NCBI GenBank assembly: GCA_016707205.1
Contig: JADJHZ010000021.1
Coordinates: forward strand, 1 to 64,000
DNA: 64,000 bases
Reading direction: 5' to 3'
Source of the DNA: Haliscomenobacter sp.
GTDB lineage: Bacteria; Bacteroidota; Bacteroidia; Chitinophagales; Saprospiraceae
Part shown: positions 37,457 to 46,900 of the stretch, one piece after another
How positions within the stretch are numbered: position 1 is the first letter of the stretch
Layout: every line of letters begins with the position of its first letter
Made by a program: the position numbers and the translations under genes
Notes under the pieces: model-generated
The model's input: the letters and a program-made list of their open reading frames with translations, nothing else
Told to the model about the DNA's origin: nothing
Database searches by the model: none

Positions 37457-38143
37457 CTAATAGAGGTTAGATCTACGTTTACGCATAAGCGCCAAGGTAA
37501 CGGCTACGAGCAGTTGTTCTTCTTCGGTCAGGTTGGTGTTATCCAGTACGACGGCATCCGGGGCTTTCATGAGCGGACTGTCGCTTCGGGTGGAATCGAT
37601 ATAATCCCGTTCGAGCAGGTTTTTTCGGATTTCATCATCCGGGACGGACATCCCCTTGGCAAGCAACTGCAGGCTACGGCGCCGCACCCGCTCTTCCAGG
37701 CTGGCGGTGAGGAAGATCTTCAACCCGGCATGGGGAAAGACGACCGTTCCGATATCCCGGCCATCCATGACGATCTGTCTAGCCCGGCCCAAAGCCTGCT
37801 GCTGCCGAACCAGGGCTCTGCGCACCTCCGGTATGGTGGCCACCGGACTCACTTTCGCCGCTACCGCCATACTGCGGATGCCCTCTTCGACATTTTCTCC
37901 GTTGAGTAACGTGATCAGTCCGTCCGGCCCATGTTGAAAATCAATGTGAATCTGATCCAGGGCGGATTCCACCTCTGGTTTTTGATCCATGCGTATACCG
38001 CGTTCAAGGAAAAAAAGGGTAACCGCCCGGTACATAGCCCCTGAATCGATATACCGATAGTTCAATTCGGCGGCCAGGGCGCGCGCAAGCGTACTTTTTC
38101 CGCACGAAGAATACCCGTCTATAGCGATGATGATCTCGGACAA
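37457..38143 (-). CDS. cmk: Cytidylate kinase
   Basis: This 228-residue (d)CMP kinase uses ATP to make (d)CDP. P-loop IDGYSSCGKSTLARALA, the CMP-binding segment YRYIDSGAMYRAVTLFFLE, RQIVMDGRDIGTVVFPHAGLKIFLTAS and the LID/R-rich region (RVRRRSLQLL, ERDYIDSTRSDSPLMKA) are all in order. Length is normal and the frame intact. It heads an operon with a lipoprotein gene. Confidence 0.93.
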   Translation of the reverse strand: MSEIIIAIDGYSSCGKSTLARALAAELNYRYIDSGAMYRAVTLFFLERGIRMDQKPEVESALDQIHIDFQHGPDGLITLLNGENVEEGIRSMAVAAKVSPVATIPEVRRALVRQQQALGRARQIVMDGRDIGTVVFPHAGLKIFLTASLEERVRRRSLQLLAKGMSVPDDEIRKNLLERDYIDSTRSDSPLMKAPDAVVLDNTNLTEEEQLLVAVTLALMRKRRSNLY

Positions 38144-38291
38144 AAGAATGGGTTTTAGGCATCAAAAATACGAGGAGAAGCGCTAAAAGTCAGGCAGATT
38201 TCGGGGCATTTCAACCAAAAAAAGAATCACCGGTTGGTGATCCAGCCGGCGATCCAGGTTATCGAAGGGAAAGACCATCGATTGGATGGCC

Positions 38292-38513
38292 TTAGTATTC
38301 ATCCTCGTTAAAAAGAAAGTCGTCTTTACGGGGGTAATCGGGCCAAATATCTTCGATCCCCTCGTACATTTCTCCTTCGTCTTCCATTTCCTGAAGGTTT
38401 TCGAGAACCTCCAGGGGAGCTCCGGAACGAATCGCGTAGTCGATAAGCTCGTCACGCGTAGCCGGCCAGGGAGCGTCTTCCAGGTAAGAGGCAAGTTCCA
38501 GCGTCCAGTACAT
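38292..38513 (-). CDS. DUF2795 small protein
   Basis: This 73-residue acidic protein starts MYWTLELASYLEDAPWPATRDELIDYAIRS with GAPLEVLENLQEMED following, the DUF2795 pattern common in Bacteroidota. Members are small helical proteins of unknown function. The C-terminal third is Asp/Glu rich (EDIWPDYPRKDDFLFNEDEY). Single gene between cmk and the transglutaminase-like gene. Confidence 0.8.
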   Translation of the reverse strand: MYWTLELASYLEDAPWPATRDELIDYAIRSGAPLEVLENLQEMEDEGEMYEGIEDIWPDYPRKDDFLFNEDEY

Positions 38514-38675
38514 AATTGGGCAACGTATTTAGTGAATAAGCAGTTTTCGGCATCATGGGCCTAAAACGAATGCAATTTTCAGAAATTATATTCAAATAAG
38601 GAAATAGAACCCTGCATTGAGGGAAAAAAATAAAAAGGAAATTTAAAAGTAGGCCAGCCCCAAGGGCGCTCCTCT

Positions 38676-39882
38676 TTATTTAAACTCCCGGATCAGTTGA
38701 AATGTTTGACTCTCCCACCATTTAAGGGGTTCTCCTACAAGAGAGCCATTAATGGAGCCAGTAGGATCGCAGATAAAATAGCGCCTGCCTTTGTGGATCA
38801 CAAACTCCCCTCCGAGATTGGGAAGATCCACGGCCAGGGTCATATGGTTGGGATAGGCAATGACGATGGTGGGCACGATCAGGAATTCCCTGATCAGGGC
38901 ATAGAGCAAGGCAGCCCGATCCTCGCAATCGCTGAAGGGGTAATAAAGAACTTCCTCCGGGATCATGGGCTTGCTGCGCCCAAAGGATTGGATATCCTCC
39001 TGATACCGGAAGGCGGTCCGGGAAAAGGCAGTCAGGAGCCCCAGCACCTCCAGAGGAGGCTTGTTCCTGGTCAAGGCTTTTAACTGAGGAATCAAAGAGG
39101 CTCGCAAGGCTGGAGAAAAAGGAATATCAAAATAAGCGCCTTCCTGGATAAGCGGATAATGCCGCATCCACTGCACCACCGTTTGGTCGATGTGGGTCCG
39201 AAGGTGGTGGGTTTGATCCTGAAACCGGAACTGGAAGTCTCTGGAGGTTAATTTGGTTGGGAACAGCGGGAGTTCCGTTATGGTGAAAGGAAAAAGGGCG
39301 GCCTGCAGGATGCTCCGGCAGGGGGAGCAAATAGACCGATTTGTTGTCTTCCGGTTTGCGCTGCCGGATGGCGGTCAGGTTGACGAAGGTGGCGCCTTCA
39401 TCTGCTACCAACGGGACTTCATAAACTTCCTCCTCGGTTAGGGCATACACGAATAATTCATTTCCGGAGGAGGCCATACGGGTATGGAACCCGGATTCCT
39501 TTAGGAAAAACCAGAGCGCCAGCTCTTTTTCATTTGGGGTATGGTTGGCCAGGATGCGGTCCATGGCTGTGCTTATGAGTTCAACGTACAGCCAGTCGTT
39601 CAGGCGGTAGGTCTGTTTCGCTTCCAGCAAACTGAGTAGCAGCGGGGAAGGGTTAGCCTGTATCAGGTTCCTGTTGGCATTTTTTATGCCTTTGTCATCC
39701 CAGGAGGATTGGCGCCAATGGGGAAACTGCTCGTCATAGGATAGGGGGATCTGGGCGCTATAGAAAGGGAGCAACAGCCTGCGCAAGGCGTCAGGGCTGC
39801 ATGTTGCAGGCTGTTGAAAGGCAATTACCAGTACCAGAGAGAAAACGAATGGCCGCATAAGCTGTTCAAAGCGATTTGGCAA
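38676..39882 (-). CDS. Exported transglutaminase-like protein, frameshifted
   Basis: This is a protein of about 400 residues with a Sec signal peptide (FVFSLVLVIAFQQPATC; start 39882, or ATG 39858). The N-terminal half has no known domain. The C-terminal half has the transglutaminase-like catalytic triad: Cys in PFSDCEDRAALLYALI, His in YPNHMTLAVDL and Asp in FICDPTG. The first frame leaves the true path near 39239 (after NLQR); the correct DFQFRFQDQTHHLRTHIDQ continues in the second frame to 38676. Members are cysteine proteases or scaffolds; the exact role is unknown. It lies 5 bp after queA on the same strand. Confidence 0.75.
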
Positions 39883-39887
39883 CCATA

Positions 39888-40952
39888 TCAGATAATCAGC
39901 ATCGCATCTCCGTAACTAAAGAACTGGTATTCTTCTTTAATGGCTTCTTCGTATGCCTCCATGATCAATTCATAGCCGCCGAAAGCGCAGATCATGATCA
40001 GCAAGCTGGATTTGGGCAAGTGGAAGTTCGTCACCATGGCGTTGGCAATAGTGAAGTCGAAAGGGGGGAAGATGAACTTGTTGGTCCACCCTTCTGCGGC
40101 TTTCAAGTAGCCTTCGGCAGAAACCGCCGATTCGATGGCCCGCATAGAGGTCGTTCCCACGGCGCAAATTTTGTTGCGGCGTTCTTTGGCTTTATTGACC
40201 AGTTCGGCCGCATCGGCCGTTATCCGGAAGTATTCAGCGTCCATCTTGTGTTTGGACAAGTCCTCTACGTCGATGCTGCGGAACGTCCCAAGTCCGACAT
40301 GGAGGGTGATTTCCGCAAATTCGAGCCCTTTGATCTCCAGCCGCTTGAGGAGTTCCCGGCTGAAATGCAACCCCGCTGTGGGAGCGGCCACCGCTCCGAT
40401 TTCCTTGGCGTACACGGTTTGATAGCGCTCGCGGTCGGAGTCCTCGCTTGGGCGCGTAATGTACTTGGGGAGCGGCGTGTTGCCCAATTGGTAGAGTTCT
40501 TTCTGAAACTCCTCATCCGGCCCGTCGTAGAGAAAACGGATGGTCCGGCCTCTGGACGTGGTATTGTCCACTACCTCGGCCACGAGGATGTCGTTGTCGT
40601 TGTCGTCGCTAAAATAGAGTTTGTTTCCAACCCGAATCTTGCGGGCGGGATCGACCAACACATCCCAGAGGCGGGCTTCGCTATTGAGCTCGCGGAGGAG
40701 GAAGACTTCAATTTTGGCGCCGGTCTTTTCTTTGCGGCCGTATAAACGGGCGGGAAATACCTTGGTATTATTGAAGATCATGACATCCCCGTCGTCGAAA
40801 TAACCGAGCAAGTCTTTGAAAATTTTGTGTTCGATCTTTCCCGTCTCCCGGTGGACGACCATCATCCGGGACTGGTCGCGGTTTTCAGAGGGGTATTGAG
40901 CAATCAGTTTTTTCGGGAGTTCAAAGGTAAATTGAGACAGTTTGGTTCTCAT
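39888..40952 (-). CDS. queA: S-adenosylmethionine:tRNA ribosyltransferase-isomerase
   Basis: This 354-residue QueA transfers and isomerises the ribosyl moiety of SAM to 7-aminomethyl-7-deazaguanine in tRNA (queuosine synthesis). FELPKKLIAQYP, RDQSRMMVVHR, VMIFNNTKVFPARLYGRK, EIGAVAAPTAGLHFSRELL, ITLHVGLGTFRSI and VGTTSMRAIES are all family motifs. I chose ATG 40952 (MRTKLSQFTFELP); the frame is open further upstream without family similarity. Intact, normal length. Confidence 0.93.
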   Translation of the reverse strand: MRTKLSQFTFELPKKLIAQYPSENRDQSRMMVVHRETGKIEHKIFKDLLGYFDDGDVMIFNNTKVFPARLYGRKEKTGAKIEVFLLRELNSEARLWDVLVDPARKIRVGNKLYFSDDNDNDILVAEVVDNTTSRGRTIRFLYDGPDEEFQKELYQLGNTPLPKYITRPSEDSDRERYQTVYAKEIGAVAAPTAGLHFSRELLKRLEIKGLEFAEITLHVGLGTFRSIDVEDLSKHKMDAEYFRITADAAELVNKAKERRNKICAVGTTSMRAIESAVSAEGYLKAAEGWTNKFIFPPFDFTIANAMVTNFHLPKSSLLIMICAFGGYELIMEAYEEAIKEEYQFFSYGDAMLII

Positions 40953-41189
40953 TCCACGTATTGATTTTTCAAAAATGAAGACAAAGATAATAATTTTACA
41001 CCAGAAACCCGGAATTTGTTTGAATCTACGGAGGCAGGTACGGTTTGGAACCCAAATCGCTTCGCGGTGTGTATATGGGCTTCCCGTCCGGTCCAGCCAT
41101 GCGCTCAGCAGAAAATTGGGTCTGTTCATCGAATGGATTAGGGCATCCGGAGGAAAACCCTTACTTTTTGCCCCGATAATGCTACCGAA

Positions 41190-42452
41190 ATGAAAATGTT
41201 CTGGAGAATCTTGTCAGAGAGCGCCGCTCAGGCGTTGCAGCAGTTGAATGCCAACCGGCTGCGGAGTTTTCTTTCCCTGTTGGGTATTACGATTGGTATT
41301 TTTTGCATTATCGGCGTATTCTCAGCGGTGGACTCGTTGGAGAACAACGTCCGTTCGAGCTTTGATAAACTGGGAGAAGACGTGATCTACGTGGCCAAAT
41401 TTTCCTGGACGGAAGACCCCGGGGCCAATTGGTATAAATACCTTCGTCGCCCGGCCATCACCTATAAGGATTATGAAAAGATTCGGGAGCGGTCTCAGCT
41501 AACGGATGTCGTTGCTTTTTATACAGGGATCGGGATGCGAACGGCTAAATACCGCTCTACCAGCGCGGAAAGATCGTATTTGTTTGCCGTGAGCGAGGAT
41601 TTTTCGCGGGTGTACGACATGGAAATGACCAAAGGCCGTTATTTTTCCCCTTCCGAGTATCGGTATGGGGCCAACAAGGTCATTCTGGGCGCCAATGTGG
41701 CCGAGGCGTTGTTTGGAGCGGTAGACCCAATAGGCAAAACGATCAAGGTTTCCGGCCGCAAGCTGGAAGTGATCGGCGTGATCGATAAAACCGGGGAGAG
41801 CCTGGTACAGGTAATGAATTTTGACCCTATCCTGATGATCTCTTACGAGTTGGGCCGCAAAATGGCTAACCTGAACAACCGGAACCAATTTTTTGACAAC
41901 ACCTCCATTGCGGTCAAGGCCAAACCGGGGATCGATTTGAATTTTCTTCGGGACGAGCTCACCGGCATCCTTCGTTCCCACCATAGTCTGAAACCGACCC
42001 AGGAAGATGATTTTTCCCTCAACCAGCTCTCCATTCTTTCGAATATTTTAGACGGGTTCTTTAGTGTGCTTAATATTCTGGGCGTTTTCATAGGCGGATT
42101 CGCCACCCTGGTAGGGATGTTCAGCGTGGCGAATATCATGTTCGTCTCTGTCAAGGAACGCACCCGGATCATCGGGGTTAAAAAGGCGCTGGGCGCCAAA
42201 TCGGGGTTTATCCTCCTGGAGTTTCTAATCGAGTCGGTCGTCCTTTGTATCCTCGGCGGGTTGGCTGGTTTGGCGCTGGTCATGATTGCCCTGGCTATCA
42301 TTTCCCAGGCGTTCTCCAGTTTCGAGTTTATCTTATCTGCCAATAACGTCGTGTTGGGGATTATGCTTTCCGTGATCATTGGCGTCTTTGCCGGAATGAT
42401 CCCGGCCTTACAGGCCGCCCGGATGGATCCGGTGGAAGCTATGCGTCGTTAA
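41190..42452 (+). CDS. MacB-like ABC transporter permease
   Basis: This 420-residue permease has an N-terminal helix (FLSLLGITIGIFCIIGVFSAV), a MacB-type periplasmic core (residues about 45-255) and the FtsX domain with three further helices (ILGVFIGGFATLVGMFSVANI, LIESVVLCILGGLAGLALVMI, GIMLSVIIGVFAGMIPAL) ending in the typical AARMDPVEAMRR. With a MacB-type ATPase it would export lipids, peptides or lipoproteins, or act as a mechanotransmitter. No ATPase gene is adjacent. Frame intact. Confidence 0.87.
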   Translation: MKMFWRILSESAAQALQQLNANRLRSFLSLLGITIGIFCIIGVFSAVDSLENNVRSSFDKLGEDVIYVAKFSWTEDPGANWYKYLRRPAITYKDYEKIRERSQLTDVVAFYTGIGMRTAKYRSTSAERSYLFAVSEDFSRVYDMEMTKGRYFSPSEYRYGANKVILGANVAEALFGAVDPIGKTIKVSGRKLEVIGVIDKTGESLVQVMNFDPILMISYELGRKMANLNNRNQFFDNTSIAVKAKPGIDLNFLRDELTGILRSHHSLKPTQEDDFSLNQLSILSNILDGFFSVLNILGVFIGGFATLVGMFSVANIMFVSVKERTRIIGVKKALGAKSGFILLEFLIESVVLCILGGLAGLALVMIALAIISQAFSSFEFILSANNVVLGIMLSVIIGVFAGMIPALQAARMDPVEAMRR

Positions 42453-42839
42453 CCCTCCTGCCTCCTCTTGCTACTCTCCCTTCTATCCGCAAGTTCTTGC
42501 CGGATAAAAACTCCTTTGTACCGCACGTGAAAAATAAGTGCACCGTTAAAATAATTTTAAAAAAATGACATTCATATAGTACTTCAAATAGCAGGCAAAG
42601 GCCTAAATTTGAAACCGCTTTGAGGGGCTCAGCTATCTTTACCAATGGTTGCGGCAAAGAAAAACTGGGTTCTACGGTCTGGTTCAGTGGCAGCATTTTC
42701 CCCCGGTTCTGTCTGTGCCTTTTCCGGCAGTTCTCCGAAATGCCCGGAAGAGGAGTGGTAGAAAAAGTCAAGGACACTGCGTCTTTTGAATCAGGCCATG
42801 ATGCTAATATCCATAATTACGATCTCAAAAACCTATCCC
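42453..42839. other. Intergenic region with a possible promoter
   Basis: There is no supported gene here. TTTG at 42608-42611 and TATCTTTA at 42634-42641 (22-bp spacing, slightly longer than usual) could drive the downstream porP/sprF gene. Confidence 0.4.
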
Positions 42840-43808
42840 ATGAATGGAATACGTTTGTTTGGGCTTTTTTTGCTGCTAACCCTAATGACCCTCGTCCCGC
42901 TTCAGGCGCAACAGCTTTCCCTGTTCACGCAATATCGCGAGAACGTGTCTATCATCAATCCGGCCGCCGTGGAGTCGGATTTTCTTGCTTTTGGCAATAA
43001 CGTTTCCTTCGGGGCATCCTACCGGGCTCAGTGGGTAGGGATTTCCGGAAATCCAAGAACTCAAATCATCAGGGGGACCTTTCTCGCAGACGGGATGCGG
43101 GGGGTCGCGCTCATGGTTGGGGGGCAGTTGGTCAATGATCAAACCGGCCCCACGGGTTTTACGGGAATTTATGGGCGTCTGGCAGGCGTTCTGAGCGGTG
43201 ATCCAACCTATGGAGGGCTGGTCATTGGCTTGAGCGCCGGTATGGTCCAATACCGCGTGAAAGCTTCCGAAATCGTTCTCCGCGACGAAAGCGACGTGCT
43301 GGGCGCCGTCGACCAATCCCAGATGTTCCCCGACGTGGGCCTTGGTATTTTCGCCTATAAATCCATCGGCGGACGGTTTAGCACCGGAGACTTTATTTAC
43401 GGTGGGCTCTCCGTGCCTCAGGTGATCGGGCTTGACCTGACCTTCCAAAATGAGCAGGGAGAATTTTATACCAAACGGATTCAGCACTTTTATGGGTTGT
43501 TGGGATTCTATAAGTTTTTCAATAACGACAGCTTCCTCGAACCTTCCCTTTGGGTTAAGTATGCCCCCAATGCGCCAACGAACGTGGATCTTAACCTCCG
43601 CTATCAGTTGCCAAGCGCCATTTGGGTGGGCACCGGGGGCTCGTCCGGAGGATCTGTCCACCTGGAAGCCGGGTTTACTATGGGCAGCAACCTTGGACTG
43701 GACAATACCCTCAAGTTTGGATATGGGTACGACTACTCGTTCAGTTCCTTTGGCCCAACGGCAGGCAGCACCCACGAAATCAATATTTCCTTCTCCTTCC
43801 ACAATTAA
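42840..43808 (+). CDS. PorP/SprF family type IX secretion membrane protein
   Basis: This 322-residue outer-membrane beta-barrel protein is of the PorP/SprF family. It has a signal peptide (LFLLLTLMTLVPLQAQ), then the family start QQLSLFTQYRENVSIINPAAV and SYRAQWVGISGNPRT, and ends in a beta-strand with aromatic finish (EINISFSFHN). PorP/SprF proteins partner with particular type B sorting-domain cargo and anchor it at the surface. The giant cargo-like gene is directly downstream, so they are probably a matched pair. ATG 42840 begins the signal peptide; an earlier ATG lacks one. Confidence 0.88.
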   Translation: MNGIRLFGLFLLLTLMTLVPLQAQQLSLFTQYRENVSIINPAAVESDFLAFGNNVSFGASYRAQWVGISGNPRTQIIRGTFLADGMRGVALMVGGQLVNDQTGPTGFTGIYGRLAGVLSGDPTYGGLVIGLSAGMVQYRVKASEIVLRDESDVLGAVDQSQMFPDVGLGIFAYKSIGGRFSTGDFIYGGLSVPQVIGLDLTFQNEQGEFYTKRIQHFYGLLGFYKFFNNDSFLEPSLWVKYAPNAPTNVDLNLRYQLPSAIWVGTGGSSGGSVHLEAGFTMGSNLGLDNTLKFGYGYDYSFSSFGPTAGSTHEINISFSFHN

Positions 43809-43907
43809 TCTTTGGTTTATTGCCGGACGGCATGGAGGTAACTACCCCTTTTGCATCGGCATTCTCAAAGGCAGATTATGCGTAAGATCCCAAATCCAAA
43901 TCTCCTC

Positions 43908-46900
43908 ATGAAAAAATTTCTGGCTATTGCAGCCTTTATTCTCGCAGCTTCTACAGCAGTTTGGGCGCAACCCACGTTTTATTTTTCTTCCGGCTCTCCC
44001 TGTAGCGGCGAAACGTATTGCGTGGACATTACCGTCAAGGACTTCACCGATATCGCTTCTCTGAAATTTCCGATCTACTTTAATCCTAAAGTGGTGGAAT
44101 TTACCGGCGTTCAAAACCTCAATCTGAGCAAGCTCGATTTAGGCGATTTCGATCTCACCAGAACGGCGGAAGGTCTGATCTTTTTGAACTGGGTGGGAGA
44201 TATTTGCGAAAATCCGAATCCAAACGACATAACCCTGTTGGATAGCACCCGGATCTTCAGCCTTTGCTTTAAAGCGCTGGGCGGATACGGGACTACGAGC
44301 GAGGTAGGAATCACCGACGACACAAAACTTATAGGGGATGAAGACCCCGAACCTATTGTTGTGAAACGTCCTCCCGCTTGCTTTAACATCGGGTTGGTTC
44401 AGCGCAAAGCATTGATCTCCACCTGCGTAAGACCTTTAAGCCTGATCGCGAGCAATGCAAAGGGCAATACCGGGGACCTCGTTTGCTCCAATATATCCGT
44501 GACAGGCTTTGACGGGCTCACCAGCCTTCAGTTTACCATGGATTACGACTCCACTTTTCTGGAGTTTGCCAATGTAATCAACACGGAAAAGCTGGTTAAC
44601 CTCGGAAGGGAAAGTTTCGGTACTCCCGACCGGCCCAATATCGGAAAGGGACGCCTCACGTTGTCCTGGAACTGGACCGATATCCAAAGGCCCAGTATTA
44701 CCCTGCCCGACAGTACGATTATCTTCCAGGTTTGTTTCAATATCATTGGGGATTGCGAATCGTCTACCGAACTAAGTTTCTCTTCCAGCTTGACCCCACT
44801 TGAAGCGGTGAATGTTACGCAGGACACCCAATATTCTATTCCGGCCGTTCTAACGCCTGGGGTTATTTCCTCCGGCGCGTGTACGCCCACCGGCCTTCGG
44901 CTTACCGCCAATTGCGGGGCGCCGGTAAACCTCAACGACGAAATCTGCGTCCGGGTGACTGCCCAAGGGCTTACCGACCTGACCCGGTTTTCCTATCTAA
45001 TGGAATTCAATCCCAATATCCTGAAGTACAAAGACGTCCGTATTCTGGCCAGCAACAGCCAGATTCCCGGCTTCTCCAGGAATACCCATTTCAATGTCAC
45101 CAATGTCGGCAATGGAATCCTTGGGGTGGACTGGAAGAGCGTGAACGCGATCTTTACCGCTACCGTCCCCGATGGCACGGCCATCTATGAGGTCTGTTTT
45201 CAGGTAGTCGGGCTTGGCGGCGATGGCCCCATCAGCTTCAACCCGTCTGCAGCGGTAGTTACCAAGCGGGGGAGTACCGCCAATATCGGGATTGCCCCGA
45301 ATAACTGCGCGGTGCAGGTTATTCAGCCAGACGGCGTGCAGTTGGCCATCACCGGCGACCAGGGAGTTCCGGGGGATACGGTTTGCCTGGACTTTACGGT
45401 CACTAATCTGGAAAATATCGTCGAACTCGATTTTTCCGTGGCGTGGGAACCCACCCATCTGAAATTTACAGACATTAAAAATATCAACCTCGCCGGCGCT
45501 ACAAAAGACAGCTTTGGATTGGATGGCGTCGACGGCGGGCTTTTTTCGTTTGAGTGGAAAAGTGCGAATCCCGCTACTTTGGCGGACGGTTCTTCTTTGT
45601 TTCAGGTTTGTTACGAGGTGGTAGGAACTCCTCCCGGAGAGTTGGGCCAGGAAGAAAATTGCAACGGCGTCCAGATCGTAGATATTCCTATCATTCCGCA
45701 AGCCATTAGCTCCACGTCCAATGGGAACGACATTGGCTTAATTTCTACCCCCGCCGAGGTTTGCGTGCTTAATCCCACCGGGTTTTTCCTGATCATCGGG
45801 GAGGGAGATACCACCTGCGTGGATTTCCGGGTAGCCGGATTTAAAGATATCACGTCAGCCGAATATACGATTAATTGGGATCCAACCGGCCTGGCCTTTG
45901 GAAAGATCATTCCTTCAGGAGCCCTTGGGTTGGTCGATGGGATCAACTTTGATGCGGAGTCTGCGAATGTAGGTTTGATCAGCTTTTCCTGGCTGGATAT
46001 CAACGGCGCCTCTTTGGACGATAGCACCAGCCTCTTCCAGGTCTGCTTCGTTCCGGTAGGCGACCCAGCGGATTGTATCGAAATCACGGTGGAGGACGAT
46101 CCGAACCCAACGGTAAATACCCTCACCGGGGCGGGAAGCGTATTCCCTATTCCTGGAAAAGTATGTATTCTCGACCGCTTGATCATCACAGACACCGTCA
46201 TCACCCCGGTAACTTGCCCCGACGCAAATGACGGTTCCGTTACCTTAACGGTAGAAGGCGGCCAGGGCAACATCTTCTTTTTCTGGGAATCCGTCCCGAG
46301 GCAGTTCACCAACAAAGCCCGGAACCTTCCGGTAGGCCAGGTTGCAGTGACCATTTTTGACGAATCCCGCCCTCCTTTGGTTCTTAGGGATACGTTTGAG
46401 GTCCCCATGACGGAAATTCTTCCGGAAGTGAATGCCGGTCCGGATAAAGTCCTGGGCTGTAATCCTCCGTTCACCCTCCTCAGCGGTACGGGCTCTACCG
46501 GAGTAGATTTCTCCTTTTCGTGGAGCACGATCTTTGGAAGTCTTCCGGGGGATACAGAGCGGCCCAGCGTGATCGCCGGGGCTGCTGGCACCTACATCCT
46601 TACGGTGTTTAATAAGAATACGGGCTGCGCAGTCAAAGACACGGTCATCGTGCTGCCGCCTTCCTTGCCGGAAGCAAAAGCTGGCGACGACCAGTTGTTC
46701 AGCTGCCTGAGCGATACCTTGTTCCTGGATGCCGGCCTCTCTTCAAGCGGAGACTCTATTTCCTATAAATGGACGGCGCTGGATGGTGGGATCATCCTGC
46801 CGGGCGATGAAACCGTGGTCAAACCCAGGGCTCTGGCGCCCGGTTTGTATGCCCTGGAGGTCCGGAATATTGTGAACGGATGTTTTGCTACAGATACGGT

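Noticed and set aside
42620..43000. Plus-strand open frame before and overlapping porP/sprF
   Set aside because: It is in a different frame from the conserved protein, without signal peptide or domain.
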